A stretch of 12,474 bases of DNA from contig JBGVFH010000042.1 of the NCBI GenBank assembly GCA_045120955.1, positions 1 through 12,474 of the forward strand. Direction: 5' to 3'. Positions 1 to 6,840 of this stretch are shown in pieces. Both the position numbers and the translations under genes were made by a program. Under the pieces are notes generated by a model. That model had not been told where the DNA came from and ran no database searches. It was given only the letters and a program-made list of their open reading frames with translations. How positions within the stretch are numbered: the first letter of the stretch is position 1; the number at the start of each line of letters is the position of its first letter. Source of the DNA: JAZMZS01 sp045120955. Its GTDB lineage: Bacteria; Bacillota; Clostridia; Oscillospirales; CAG-272.

Positions 1-137
1 CTGTCTTTCACAAGATCATAGATAAAGCTCCAATCTATTGCGTTCTCTATCTTTCGCAGCATATGGTCTTGCGGTACAAGATCATCTATACAGAACATCT
101 GTATTTGATTGCGTTTTTTGTTTTCACTTGTTAGCAT
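1..137 (-). CDS. IS1182-family transposase, N-terminal 45 codons only
   Basis: The minus strand is open from an ATG at 137-135 to the window edge. The first residues read MLTSENKKRNQIQMF, followed by CIDDLVPQDHMLRKIENAI and DWSFIYDLVKD. This is the characteristic start of IS1182-family DDE transposases: a short basic N-terminus, then the conserved block with 'DDLVP.DH..RKI..AIDWSFIYDLV'. The catalytic DDE domain would lie to the left of the window and cannot be checked. A purine-rich GAAAGGAA ribosome site lies upstream (about 149-156) and a consensus promoter sits at 163-191. The protein would cut and move its own element. Family assignment is from recalled sequence resemblance. Confidence 0.82.
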   Translation of the reverse strand, partial: MLTSENKKRNQIQMFCIDDLVPQDHMLRKIENAIDWSFIYDLVKD

Positions 138-162
138 TTTATCGCCTCGGTTCCTTTCTTCT

Positions 163-191
163 ATTATACCATACTTTTCTCCTTTTTGCAA
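163..191 (-). promoter_or_regulatory. Promoter of the IS1182 transposase
   Basis: On the minus strand TTGCAA (191-186) and TATAAT (168-163) are separated by 17 bp, a near-consensus sigma-A promoter 25 bp upstream of the transposase ATG. Confidence 0.7.
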
Positions 192-220
192 AAAAACAAA
201 GCCACATTTTCAGTGACTTT
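190..220 (-). terminator. Intrinsic terminator shielding the transposase promoter
   Basis: On the minus strand an 8-bp stem (AAAGTCAC at 220-213 with GTGGCTTT at 205-198, one G-U pair) closes a 7-nt loop and is followed by G and a run of seven T (196-190). It lies just outside the transposase -35 box, where it would stop transcription entering the insertion sequence from flanking DNA, a common design in insertion sequences. Confidence 0.65.
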
Positions 221-232
221 GTCTTCAGTCTG

Positions 233-256
233 AAGTGTGCATAAGCACACTTTTTT
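233..256 (+). terminator. Hairpin with T-run at the outer edge of the insertion sequence
   Basis: AAGTGTGC (233-240) and GCACACTT (245-252) form an 8-bp perfect stem with an ATAA loop, followed by more T on the plus strand. An adjoining small palindrome, CTTCAG-T-CTGAAG, lies at 223-235. Read on the plus strand it would end transcription leaving the element. It may alternatively be part of the subterminal repeat of the element. Confidence 0.55.
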
Positions 257-326
257 GTTGTATAGGAAATTGCGAAATTACGCTTCGCCGTTTAGCTGAG
301 TTAAAGAAGATCCAAAGATACAATAG

Positions 327-361
327 GCGGGAGGATGGAGGTGGGCACTGCCCGCTTTTTT
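327..361 (+). terminator. GC-rich hairpin followed by T-run
   Basis: GCGGG (327-331) pairs with CCCGC (351-355), with an alternative inner stem GGGC/GCCC at 343-353, and six T follow (356-361). By T-run polarity it acts on the plus strand, but I see no plus-strand gene in 257-326 that it would serve. It lies 7 bp beyond the stop codon of the broken minus-strand gene at 368-815 and could help end that transcript as well. Apart from this, 257-326 holds nothing I can recognise. Confidence 0.45.
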
Positions 362-367
362 GGTTCA

Positions 368-815
368 CTATTGATACTTTACTTCAGATGTTTTTACTAT
401 TTCTTCGTTTTCGTATGAGCTATTTGTTACAATAAATGTTACGTTCACTCGGTATGTACCCGTCGAGGAGAGCTGATATGTACGAGTAAAGTCATATTCC
501 AAATCGTAGATGATATCTACCCATTCATCATCTACCTTTCCAATGTCTACTCTTGACCAAAAGAGACCGAGGATTTTTTTCTCGAGATATGTTGTTATTT
601 TTACTTTTGCTGTTATTCCTTCGGTACCTAAGTAATGATAATCTATGGATAGCAAACCGCTACTTGATACGGAAGCTGTCATTTCGACGATGTCAATATT
701 ATAGGAGCGGCATGATACCGTCGTCGGCTGCCGATACCGACAGTGTGAAGTAAGAAAAGACTGAAGTGCATATAAGAAGAAGTGCCAAAACTTTTGTTTT
801 AATTGTGTGTGTCAT
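368..815 (-). pseudogene. Small secreted protein gene, broken by a single frameshift
   Basis: An ATG at 815-813, preceded by an AAAGGAAT ribosome site, opens a reading frame with a clear Sec signal peptide: MTHTIKTK, then a hydrophobic stretch (VLALLLICTSVF), then a cleavage-like VSA-AD. The frame runs MPLL and stops at 701-699. From that point the next frame is open to a TAG at 370-368 and encodes about 110 residues rich in Ser, Thr, Tyr and Val, with alternating patterns typical of a beta-sandwich. Dropping one base near 703-707 joins the two parts as 'DGIMPLYNIDIVEMTASV' and yields an uninterrupted 148-aa secreted protein. The downstream part also has an internal ATG at 682. I do not recognise the family; the length and 'DDGIMP' just after the signal peptide recall small secreted Clostridia proteins. 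A sequencing error is an alternative to true gene loss. Confidence 0.72.
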
Positions 816-950
816 TTTGTTTATTCCTTTCGTTATTTGGATGGTGCTTTGTTTTTATCGTTTTGCAGTTTTTTACGCTATGTAAAAAATACGGCTATAA
901 AACTGTCCCTTCAGATGTTGGGCAGTGAGTAACGATGTAAACCGAAACCT

Positions 951-983
951 CTCTCAAAGACCTTATTAGAAAGGCTTTGAGAG
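951..983. repeat. 13-bp imperfect hairpin downstream of the PFL gene
   Basis: CTCTCAAAG (951-959) and CTTTGAGAG (975-983) pair perfectly, and CCTT (961-964) with AAGG (971-974) continues the stem after one bulged base. No T-run follows on either strand. It lies in the 239-bp gap 816-1054, which otherwise holds only the hairpin at 1003-1039. Confidence 0.5.
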
Positions 984-1002
984 CTGTGCGAGAGGGTATA
1001 AG

Positions 1003-1039
1003 TACGGGGAAGTCCTCTTGCAAAAGCGGCTTCCCCGTA
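1003..1039 (-). terminator. Hairpin just after the PFL stop codon, possible terminator
   Basis: TACGGGGAAG (1003-1012) and CTTCCCCGTA (1030-1039) make a 10-bp perfect GC-rich stem with a 17-nt loop, starting 16 bp past the PFL stop. It lacks a T-run, so termination efficiency is doubtful; position is the main argument. Confidence 0.45.
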
Positions 1040-1054
1040 ACAATAGCTATTCTA

Positions 1055-2413
1055 TCAGTTTTTGAGCGAATGTATGGGAGCGGGAATTCTTCCGCCTCTT
1101 CCGATAAATCTTTCGCTTGATTCGGTATGCAGGGGCATTATCGGGGCACGTCCCAGGAGTCCGCCGAACTCGACTGACTCACCGACACTCTTTCCGTATG
1201 CGGGTATTACTCTGACAGCTGTAGTCTTGTTGTTGATGACTCCTATCGAGATCTCGTCAGCAATGATAGCGCTGATGGTGGATGCGGGAGTATCTCCTGA
1301 AATGGCTATCATGTCAAGACCGACAGAGCATACTGCCGTCATAGCCTCGAGCTTGTCAAGGCTGAGAGTGCCTGCTTCTACAGCATTTATCATTCCGATA
1401 TCCTCGGATACAGGGATGAAAGCACCGGACAATCCGCCTACATGGCTGGATGCCATAACGCCGCCTTTCTTTACTGCGTCATTAAGAAGGGCAAGTGCGG
1501 CAGTCGTTCCGTGAGTACCGCAACGCTCAAGTCCCATAGCCTCGAGAATATGAGCTACGGAGTCACCCATGGCGGGTGTCGGAGCGAGGGAAAGGTCAAC
1601 TATGCCGTAGGGTGCGCCGAGCTTCTGTGCTGCCTGCATAGCAACGAGCTGTCCTACACGTGTGATCTTGAAGGCTGTTTTCTTTATCAGCTCGGCAAGC
1701 TCGGTAAAGTTGATATCTCCCGCTTTGTTGATGGCGCTTGACACAACACCGGGACCGCTGACGCCGACGTTTATGGCAACATCATTTTCGCCTACACCGC
1801 AGAAAGCTCCCGCCATAAAGGGGTTATCGTCGGGTGCGTTTGCGAATACAACGAGCTTTGCGCAACCTATAGAGTCGGCATCCTTTGTAAGATATGCTGT
1901 CTCTTTTATTACCTCTCCCATGCGTCTTACCGCATCCATGTTGATACCTGTTTTTGTTGATGCAACATTTACCGAAGAGCAGATAAGTGATGTTTCGGTC
2001 AGCGCCTGAGGAATGGCGGAGATGAGTCTGTCAGCACCCACGGTCATGCCTTTCTGCACAAGAGCGCCAAATCCTCCGATAAAGTTAACACCTGTTGCTT
2101 CAGCCGCTTTTTGCAGAGTTTTTGCTATTTTTACGTATCCGTCGCTTGAAGCGTTTCCTCCGATAAGGGATATGGGGGTGAGAGATATGCGTTTGTTTAC
2201 TATCGGAACACCGTAGAATTTTTCTATCTCGTTTGCGACGGGGACAAGGTTCTGAGCCTTTGTCGTTATCTTGTCATAGATTTTGTCACAGAGTCTGTTT
2301 ATATCGTCGCTTGTGCAGTCGAAAAGCGAGATGCCCATGGTAATTGTGCGGACATCGAGTTTTTCCTGCCGTATCATATTTATAGTTTCAAGAATATCCT
2401 GATTGTTTATCAT
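1055..2413 (-). CDS. PFL family protein (UPF0210 / DUF711)
   Basis: A 452-aa protein of the UPF0210 (DUF711, COG2848) family, which has a pyruvate-formate-lyase-like fold but no established reaction. The length matches the family norm. Family hallmarks are visible: the N-terminal 'LDVRTITMGISLFDC' block, 'FIGGFGALVQKGMT' in the first third, Gly/Ala-rich central segments including GVGENDVAINVGVSGPGVV, 'APTPAMGDSVA', and the C-terminal 'GRGGRIPAPIHSLKN'. There is no signal peptide or membrane segment, so it is cytoplasmic. The ATG at 2413 is preceded by GAGG and follows the ACT-domain gene by 18 bp. That pair order is conserved in many bacteria and suggests that the two proteins act together, perhaps as a ligand-sensing regulator (ACT) with an enzyme or binding protein. 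The substrate is unknown. Confidence 0.93.
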   Translation of the reverse strand: MINNQDILETINMIRQEKLDVRTITMGISLFDCTSDDINRLCDKIYDKITTKAQNLVPVANEIEKFYGVPIVNKRISLTPISLIGGNASSDGYVKIAKTLQKAAEATGVNFIGGFGALVQKGMTVGADRLISAIPQALTETSLICSSVNVASTKTGINMDAVRRMGEVIKETAYLTKDADSIGCAKLVVFANAPDDNPFMAGAFCGVGENDVAINVGVSGPGVVSSAINKAGDINFTELAELIKKTAFKITRVGQLVAMQAAQKLGAPYGIVDLSLAPTPAMGDSVAHILEAMGLERCGTHGTTAALALLNDAVKKGGVMASSHVGGLSGAFIPVSEDIGMINAVEAGTLSLDKLEAMTAVCSVGLDMIAISGDTPASTISAIIADEISIGVINNKTTAVRVIPAYGKSVGESVEFGGLLGRAPIMPLHTESSERFIGRGGRIPAPIHSLKN

Positions 2414-2431
2414 TTCTGACCTCGTGCTGTT

Positions 2432-2701
2432 TTATATTGTATGCATAGCGTCGAAGATGTCTTCGTGCATTGCTCTGATCTCAAGACCGTTATCAGTACC
2501 CAATTTAGCGAGGGCATCAACAAAAGCTGCGAAATCACACGTGAGATCCTTGATGTTTACAAGCATGATCATAGCGAAATACTCCTTGAGTACGCTTTGC
2601 GTGATATCCTCAATGTTTGCTGAGTGCTCTGCGCAAAGAGCCGCCACTTTGGCGATAATGCCTACCGAGTCTTTGCCGATAACCGTTATTACTGCTTTCA
2701 T
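2432..2701 (-). CDS. ACT domain-containing protein (UPF0237)
   Basis: An 89-aa single ACT domain of the UPF0237 (COG3830) type. The opening 'MKAVITVIGKDSVGIIAKVAA' is the classic first beta strand and helix, and the 'D-S-V-G-I' turn is where ACT domains usually bind small ligands such as amino acids. A second predicted strand carries 'YFAMIMLVNI'. The protein is cytoplasmic and probably dimeric, as known family members are. An AGGAGA ribosome site lies 7 nt before the ATG. It is the first gene of a two-gene operon with the PFL family gene and diverges from the mechanosensitive channel gene across a 173-bp shared promoter region. Confidence 0.92.
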   Translation of the reverse strand: MKAVITVIGKDSVGIIAKVAALCAEHSANIEDITQSVLKEYFAMIMLVNIKDLTCDFAAFVDALAKLGTDNGLEIRAMHEDIFDAMHTI

Positions 2702-2736
2702 TTGTATGTCTCCTTGTTTTTTTAATTATCTTTACT

Positions 2737-2765
2737 ATTTTACTATAAAAATCCCGTTATTTCAA
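2737..2765 (-). promoter_or_regulatory. Promoter of the ACT-PFL operon
   Basis: On the minus strand TTGAAA (2765-2760) and TAAAAT (2742-2737) are 17 bp apart, 36 bp before the ACT-domain ATG. Confidence 0.6.
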
Positions 2766-2813
2766 CACCTTTCATTAACTTTTTTGCTTTTAAATAAAAG
2801 GGAATAGGCTCTA

Positions 2814-2842
2814 TTGACATTTTGGGCATAAAAATGTATAAT
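2814..2842 (+). promoter_or_regulatory. Consensus sigma-A promoter of the mechanosensitive channel gene
   Basis: TTGACA (2814-2819) and TATAAT (2837-2842) match consensus fully with a 17-bp spacer, 32 bp upstream of the start codon at 2875. It is back to back with the minus-strand ACT-PFL promoter. Confidence 0.85.
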
Positions 2843-2874
2843 ATTATCGTTATTTATCAAAGAAGGGAGATATT

Positions 2875-3684
2875 ATGGAAATTATTCAAAACATACTTGA
2901 TTATTTGCTGACCAATGCGGTTTCGATCGTGCTCGCACTGCTAAAAGGCGGGATCGTGCTCTTTATCGGTTGGAAGCTCGCAAAGTGGGTAAGCAACTTT
3001 GTCAGAAAGTCAAAAGCATTTAAAAAACTTGAGGGCGGGGTCGCATCGTTTGTCGGAAGCCTGATAGAGATAATTCTTAAGATAATCGTTGTAATAAGCG
3101 TTGTATCTATTCTCGGAATAAATCTTTCTGCGGCTGTAACGGCACTTGCCTCCTGCGGTCTTACACTCGGCCTTGCGTTTCAGGGAGCGCTCTCCAATCT
3201 TGCGGGCGGATTTATCATACTTGTATTCAAGCCCTTCAAGGTAGGGGACTACATAGACACACATACCGACAGCGGCGAGGTAGTATCTATCGCTATATTC
3301 CACACAAAGCTGCGTACCGTTGACAACAAGATAATTTCTATCCCCAACGGCTCACTTTCAAACGCTTCTGTTATCAACTACTCCGCTCTTCCCGAGCGCC
3401 GTGTGGATTTTCAGTTCGGTGTTGAGTACGGCAGCGATATTCTTAAGGTAAAGAACATCCTTACCGAGATTGCTAACAGCCAGCCTACAAAGCTTGCTGA
3501 CAAGGATGTTGAATGTATGCTCGGTTCGTTTGGTGATTCTCAGATCAACATTATACTCAGAATATGGGTCAAAACAGAGGATTATTGGGTTACATACTTC
3601 AACATAAATGAGCAGGTCAACGAGGCATTTGGCAAAAACGGCATAGTTGTTCCTTTCCCTCAGGTCGATGTTCATACAAAGTAA
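2875..3684 (+). CDS. MscS-family small-conductance mechanosensitive channel
   Basis: A 269-aa protein with the minimal MscS layout. It has three membrane segments (about residues 11-33, 60-80 and 86-119), of which the third is the Gly/Ala-rich pore helix ending in 'AFQGALSNLAGGFIILVFKPFKVGDYI', the most conserved stretch of the family. A beta domain follows ('VVSIAIFHTKLRTVDNK', then 'IPNGSLSN..VINYS'), and then a C-terminal cytoplasmic alpha/beta cage domain. In this family the channel is a homoheptamer in the cytoplasmic membrane that opens under membrane tension to release solutes on hypo-osmotic shock. The start is set by a GAAGGGAG ribosome site 6-7 nt upstream. The gene has its own promoter and a hairpin terminator and appears monocistronic. 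Confidence 0.95.
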   Translation: MEIIQNILDYLLTNAVSIVLALLKGGIVLFIGWKLAKWVSNFVRKSKAFKKLEGGVASFVGSLIEIILKIIVVISVVSILGINLSAAVTALASCGLTLGLAFQGALSNLAGGFIILVFKPFKVGDYIDTHTDSGEVVSIAIFHTKLRTVDNKIISIPNGSLSNASVINYSALPERRVDFQFGVEYGSDILKVKNILTEIANSQPTKLADKDVECMLGSFGDSQINIILRIWVKTEDYWVTYFNINEQVNEAFGKNGIVVPFPQVDVHTK

Positions 3685-3699
3685 AATATATAAATTCGT

Positions 3700-3737
3700 C
3701 AACCGAAAAGCGTTTTGCTTTTCGGTTGATCTGTTTT
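3700..3737 (+). terminator. Intrinsic terminator of the channel gene
   Basis: CAACCGAAAAGC (3700-3711) and GCTTTTCGGTTG (3717-3728) form a perfect 12-bp stem with a 5-nt loop, 15 bp past the stop codon. A T-rich stretch with five T (3733-3737) follows after a short gap. Confidence 0.8.
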
Positions 3738-3843
3738 TGAAATACAATTTTGCTTGTTTGTTGATAATTATGTGGATTGTGTTGATTTGTTTTTTATTCT
3801 TTGATATTCTTTGTTTAACAAATGCTTCGGGAGGTATCAAAAA

Positions 3844-5811
3844 ATGAGATTGGAAAAAACAAATGTTACAGAGCACCTTGTAGGTGAGATGCAGACGGCT
3901 GAGACAGTATATGAAAATTCCTTTTCGTCGGATGAGTCGGACGGGAAGCTCGTTACAGTATATGGGGAGTTTGAGATTCGTGACGGGGCATTGCGTACAA
4001 CAGCGAAGAGCGGATATTCAGTTGCTGTTCTTGATATAGGAAACTTTACCGATTTTGTTTTTGAGGTCGACTTTGTCAGTCACACGGGTGGCGGCGGTAT
4101 AATCTTTCTATGCGACTCCGAGAGGGCGAAGCTGAAGCGCTATGAAGATACGACAAACGGATACATGGCGTATATCGGCAATGACGGCACTTTCGGTGCT
4201 ATCGGCTGTGCTTCTCCGATAGGCAAGTGGAGCGGCAATTTTGCTGTCGGCAACAAGGACAGCATTAAGGCGGGTGCGGATCTGCATCTTTATTTGCGTG
4301 TCAGCGGTGACTTTTTCATATATACCGTGACAGATATAAAAACAGGTGAAGAGGTTTACAGATACGAGTACAGAAAAGCTGACAGCAGATACGACCATGC
4401 ACCGTATGAGACGGGTTCTGTTGCTCTGCGCATGAATAACGACGGCGGTGTCGGAGGCTTTACAAATATTAAATTGCGCAGAATGAAAAAGCCGAAAGCA
4501 TCCGAGAGCACTGTGCTCAAAAGAGGACAAAAGCTTGAGTGTGCGCTCATTGCTGCCGAGAGTGAGGAGCTTGTTACGCTTGTTGATGAAAACGGCAGCG
4601 GATATGCTTTCTCATTCGATGCAAGCGTGGAAAGAGCGCTTGTGTACAGCTACGATCACGGTGAATTTTTCTATCTCGCAGAGCACGCAATGAAGATAAC
4701 AAAGGGCAGGGAATACGCCTTTGCGGTAACTAATGAAAACTCGGTAGTGTCATTTTATTTTGCTGACATGACATATCCGATATTTCAGGCAAAAGCGGTA
4801 AAAAATACAGATTATATCATAGGCTCTACCGCACCCGTAAAAGCTACCGTAAGTGACTTCACGAGCACATATACCGGCAGAACATACACAAATCCTGTCG
4901 CACACGGAGCAGACCCAGAGGTGCTGTATCACGACGGCATGTATTACCTCTATAATCTTGACAGAACCGAGGAGCCGAACAGGGTGCGTGTCAGAGTATC
5001 ATCCGATCTTGTAGTTTGGAGGGAAGCGGGATTTTGCTTTATCCCCGATGATAGCTGTCCTATAACCACCTTCATGAGTCCCAATGTCTTTTTCAAAGAC
5101 GGCATTTTCTATCTGCTCATCGCATCTCACGTCGGAGGCACAGGCAGCTCGGACTACAGAGTTTTCTATGCGACAGCAGACTCTCCGACGGGACCTTTTT
5201 CGATGAAGGGCGAAAGACCCTTTGTAAATTACACACAAGAGATAGGGGGAGCGCCGTTTATAGATGATGACGGAAAGGTGTATCTTACTTTTGTGCGCTT
5301 TGGCGGCGGAAATCATGTTTATATTCAGGAAATTGAAGCAAAAGACGGTATAATAACACCTGTGGGCGAGGCGGTGCATTGCATCAGCCCAACAGAGCAC
5401 TATGAAATAGATGAGTATGGAAGGATAAGTGAGGGCGGCGTTATTGTAAAGCATAACGATTATTACTATATGATGTATGCATCGGGTCACTTCAGAGGTC
5501 ACTACGGAGAGGCGTACGCCGTAAGCCGTAACATCTTCGGTCCTTACGAGAAATACAAGTATAACGAAGCACTTTGCTACAACGCTTATGTTGACGGCGC
5601 AGGCGACTGCGTGTTTGTAAAGTCACCCGACGGAGATGAACTGTTTGTAGTGTATCACAGGCACACCAAGGTCGGTAACAAGGGTTATGACAGATGTGTG
5701 TGTATCGATAGGGTGTACTTTGTTCCATCCGAGGATGGCGGACCGGACGTACTGCGTGTGGTAGGTCCTACATATACTAAGCAGCCTGTGCCGAGGTTCG
5801 CTATGCAATGA
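3844..5811 (+). CDS. Intracellular glycoside hydrolase family 43 protein with two N-terminal accessory domains
   Basis: A 655-aa protein. The ATG at 3844 was chosen over the in-frame ATG at 3811 because GGGAGG (3829-3834) lies 9 nt before it. No signal peptide is present, so it should act on imported oligosaccharides. Residues about 15-215 look like a concanavalin/LamG-like jelly roll ('FSSDES', 'GIIFL', 'SVALRMNNDGGVGGFTNIKLRR'), and about 220-345 is a second beta-rich region. Residues about 346-655 are a GH43 five-bladed beta-propeller: 'YTNPVAHGADPEVLYHDGMYYLY' carries the expected catalytic base Asp357, and 'SEGGVIVKHNDYYYMMYASG' carries the expected catalytic acid Glu530. The block usually reading EIDxxxFIDDDGK reads EIGGAPFIDDDGK, so the Asp that tunes the acid pKa appears to be Gly468. 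Likely substrates are arabinan, arabinoxylan or xylo-oligosaccharide decorations; the exact specificity cannot be read from sequence. No promoter is obvious in 3738-3828. Confidence 0.88.
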   Translation: MRLEKTNVTEHLVGEMQTAETVYENSFSSDESDGKLVTVYGEFEIRDGALRTTAKSGYSVAVLDIGNFTDFVFEVDFVSHTGGGGIIFLCDSERAKLKRYEDTTNGYMAYIGNDGTFGAIGCASPIGKWSGNFAVGNKDSIKAGADLHLYLRVSGDFFIYTVTDIKTGEEVYRYEYRKADSRYDHAPYETGSVALRMNNDGGVGGFTNIKLRRMKKPKASESTVLKRGQKLECALIAAESEELVTLVDENGSGYAFSFDASVERALVYSYDHGEFFYLAEHAMKITKGREYAFAVTNENSVVSFYFADMTYPIFQAKAVKNTDYIIGSTAPVKATVSDFTSTYTGRTYTNPVAHGADPEVLYHDGMYYLYNLDRTEEPNRVRVRVSSDLVVWREAGFCFIPDDSCPITTFMSPNVFFKDGIFYLLIASHVGGTGSSDYRVFYATADSPTGPFSMKGERPFVNYTQEIGGAPFIDDDGKVYLTFVRFGGGNHVYIQEIEAKDGIITPVGEAVHCISPTEHYEIDEYGRISEGGVIVKHNDYYYMMYASGHFRGHYGEAYAVSRNIFGPYEKYKYNEALCYNAYVDGAGDCVFVKSPDGDELFVVYHRHTKVGNKGYDRCVCIDRVYFVPSEDGGPDVLRVVGPTYTKQPVPRFAMQ

Positions 5812-5857
5812 TCACGACATTTTATTGTATAAAAACAAAAGGGGCTGTCCCAAATGC

Positions 5858-5915
5858 TAACGCCACATAAGGAAGTAATTTGAAAATACATCGAAATACA
5901 ACTTTATGGGCGTTA
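5858..5915. repeat. Inverted repeat at the GH43/mobile-element junction
   Basis: TAACGCC (5858-5864) pairs with GGCGTTA (5909-5915) and CATAA (5866-5870) with TTATG (5904-5908), with one bulged A. Just before it, GGGGCTGTCCCAAA (5841-5854) resembles the ends of several Clostridia insertion sequences. There is no transposase here, so this could be a remnant or miniature element. Confidence 0.5.
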
Positions 5916-5923
5916 CAAAGGCG

Positions 5924-5967
5924 GAAAGACAGCGTAGAAGGCAGAAATGCTTTTTACGCTGTCTTTC
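5924..5967 (+). terminator. Very long hairpin after the GH43 gene
   Basis: A stem of about 20 bp runs from 5924 to 5967: AAAGACAGCGTA (5925-5936) pairs perfectly with TACGCTGTCTTT (5955-5966). Seven more pairs (two of them G-U) reach a GAAA tetraloop at 5944-5947. It is followed by CTTT rather than a clean T-run. It may terminate GH43 transcription or mark the edge of the mobile element. The gap 5812-6047 contains only this, the repeat at 5858-5915, and the leader of the next gene. Confidence 0.6.
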
Positions 5968-6047
5968 TTTATGTCTAAAAATAAAATCGCACATTCGTCA
6001 TCTTGATAATCTCTTGCTACAATATAGGTACAAAGGAGGTTGAGCGT

Positions 6048-6233
6048 ATGCGAAAGAAAAAATACTACTTAGCGATTGATGATTATGAGTACAGCGTTAT
6101 AATCGACAGTCTGAACAATTTGCGAAACAAACTAATAGCAGACGGAAGATATACCGATGCAGTAGATGAACTCATTATCAAAATTGCACACGCACCTATT
6201 AAGAAATTCAAAATAAAGATGACGGAGGTTTAA
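6048..6233 (+). CDS. Small conserved protein encoded upstream of tnpV
   Basis: A 61-aa basic protein starting MRKKKYYLAIDDYEYSVI. The ATG at 6048 was chosen because AAAGGAGGT (6032-6040) sits 7 nt upstream; the longer in-frame start at 6003 has no ribosome site. The sequence is helical in character, with a Lys-rich tail (PIKKFKIKMTEV), and has no membrane segment. It ends 4 bp before tnpV, so the two are co-translated. Proteins like this are often found directly before tnpV in Clostridia transposons, but no function is known and none can be read from the sequence. Confidence 0.8.
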   Translation: MRKKKYYLAIDDYEYSVIIDSLNNLRNKLIADGRYTDAVDELIIKIAHAPIKKFKIKMTEV

Positions 6234-6237
6234 GATT

Positions 6238-6612
6238 ATGGCAAAGACAATATTTGAGCAGATGGGCGGTACATACGAACAGCAGGGTGATTATTTTATT
6301 CCTTGCCTCGCACTTCCCGATGAGGAACAAATTGAAATCGGTGTATGGGGACAGCGACACCTACGATACATCAAGCAACACCACAAGGTGCAATACACTA
6401 ATCTGCTGACAAGTGGTAAGTTAAACGGATACCTCGCTGACATTGATAAGCAAGCTGAGGATATGTTTTTTCGGCTTGTAAAACAGATGGCAGAGCGTGA
6501 AGGCGTGACCGAACAACTCAAAGCGGATAATCAAATGGAATGGATTGCTCGCACAAATAACATCCGCAGCCGAGCCACAGAAATTGTTAATGCAGAGGTA
6601 ATCTTCGTGTGA
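6238..6612 (+). CDS. tnpV: Transposon-encoded protein TnpV
   Basis: A 124-aa protein matching the TnpV family (first named in the Tn4451 group). Signature stretches are 'KTIFEQMGGTYEQQGDY', 'IGVWGQRHLRYIKQHHK', 'YTNLLTSGKLNGYLADIDK' and 'MAEREGVTEQLKADNQMEW'. It is mainly helical, soluble and of unknown role; the family was defined only by residence in mobile elements. GGAGG lies 9 nt before the ATG. It is the second gene of a small operon. Length is normal for the family and there is no sign of decay, although no recombinase gene accompanies it here. Confidence 0.93.
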   Translation: MAKTIFEQMGGTYEQQGDYFIPCLALPDEEQIEIGVWGQRHLRYIKQHHKVQYTNLLTSGKLNGYLADIDKQAEDMFFRLVKQMAEREGVTEQLKADNQMEWIARTNNIRSRATEIVNAEVIFV

Positions 6613-6659
6613 TAATGTTCGCTAAATAAGACTATAACGCTACCAAATGCAAAATCGAG

Positions 6660-6685
6660 GGGGTAAGGTACAAACACCTTGCCCC
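6660..6685 (+). repeat. GC-rich hairpin after tnpV
   Basis: Ten base pairs (GGGGTAAGGT at 6660-6669 with ACCTTGCCCC at 6676-6685, one G-U) enclose a 6-nt loop 47 bp past the tnpV stop. No T-run follows, so it may be a weak terminator or an RNA-stabilising hairpin. The stretch 6686-6803 shows nothing else recognisable. Confidence 0.5.
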
Positions 6686-6803
6686 TCAAGTTGTGTGCTT
6701 TGAAAATGGCTTAAAACAAGGTTTTTTCACCCCCAAAATTTCCACATCTGTATTTTGCTCTAAACATTTTCTGCTTATCAACAAGTGAAATCTTGAAAAA
6801 TCA

Positions 6804-6832
6804 TTGAAATTTCAGCGAAAAAGTAGTACAAT
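6804..6832 (+). promoter_or_regulatory. Promoter of the structured leader RNA and lipoprotein operon
   Basis: TTGAAA (6804-6809) and TACAAT (6827-6832) have a 17-bp spacer, predicting a start near 6839, two bases before the first paired base of the structured RNA at 6841. The -35 box lies inside a 10-bp palindrome, TGAAATTTCA (6805-6814), a possible operator. No other promoter is apparent between here and the lipoprotein gene. Confidence 0.72.
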
Positions 6833-6840
6833 ATCTCCCG

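Larger units (their letters stand above)
1..256 (-). mobile_element. 5' end of an IS1182-family insertion sequence (partial)
   Basis: The transposase start, its promoter and two terminator-like hairpins form one end of an insertion sequence that continues beyond the left edge of the window. The outer boundary was not pinned down: the hairpin at 233-256 is the last feature that looks IS-related, and no target-site duplication can be tested because the other end is missing. Identification as IS1182 rests on recognising the N-terminal transposase sequence. Confidence 0.7.

Noticed and set aside
1062..2216. Several plus-strand open frames of 67-150 codons
   Set aside because: They are antisense shadows of the well-supported PFL family gene, with no ribosome sites and no recognisable protein sequence.
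3358..3876. 172-codon minus-strand open frame across the end of the channel gene and the following gap
   Set aside because: It overlaps the conserved cytoplasmic domain of MscS antisense, passes through the terminator hairpin, and has no recognisable motif.
4999..5502. 167-codon minus-strand open frame inside the GH43 gene
   Set aside because: It is antisense to the conserved GH43 catalytic domain; the composition (rich in Cys, Arg and His) is typical of a shadow frame and no ribosome site was seen.
6003..6023. TTGATA and TACAAT upstream of the 61-aa gene as a promoter
   Set aside because: The spacer would be only 9 bp, too short for a sigma-A promoter; the TACAAT may be a -10 box with a poor -35.
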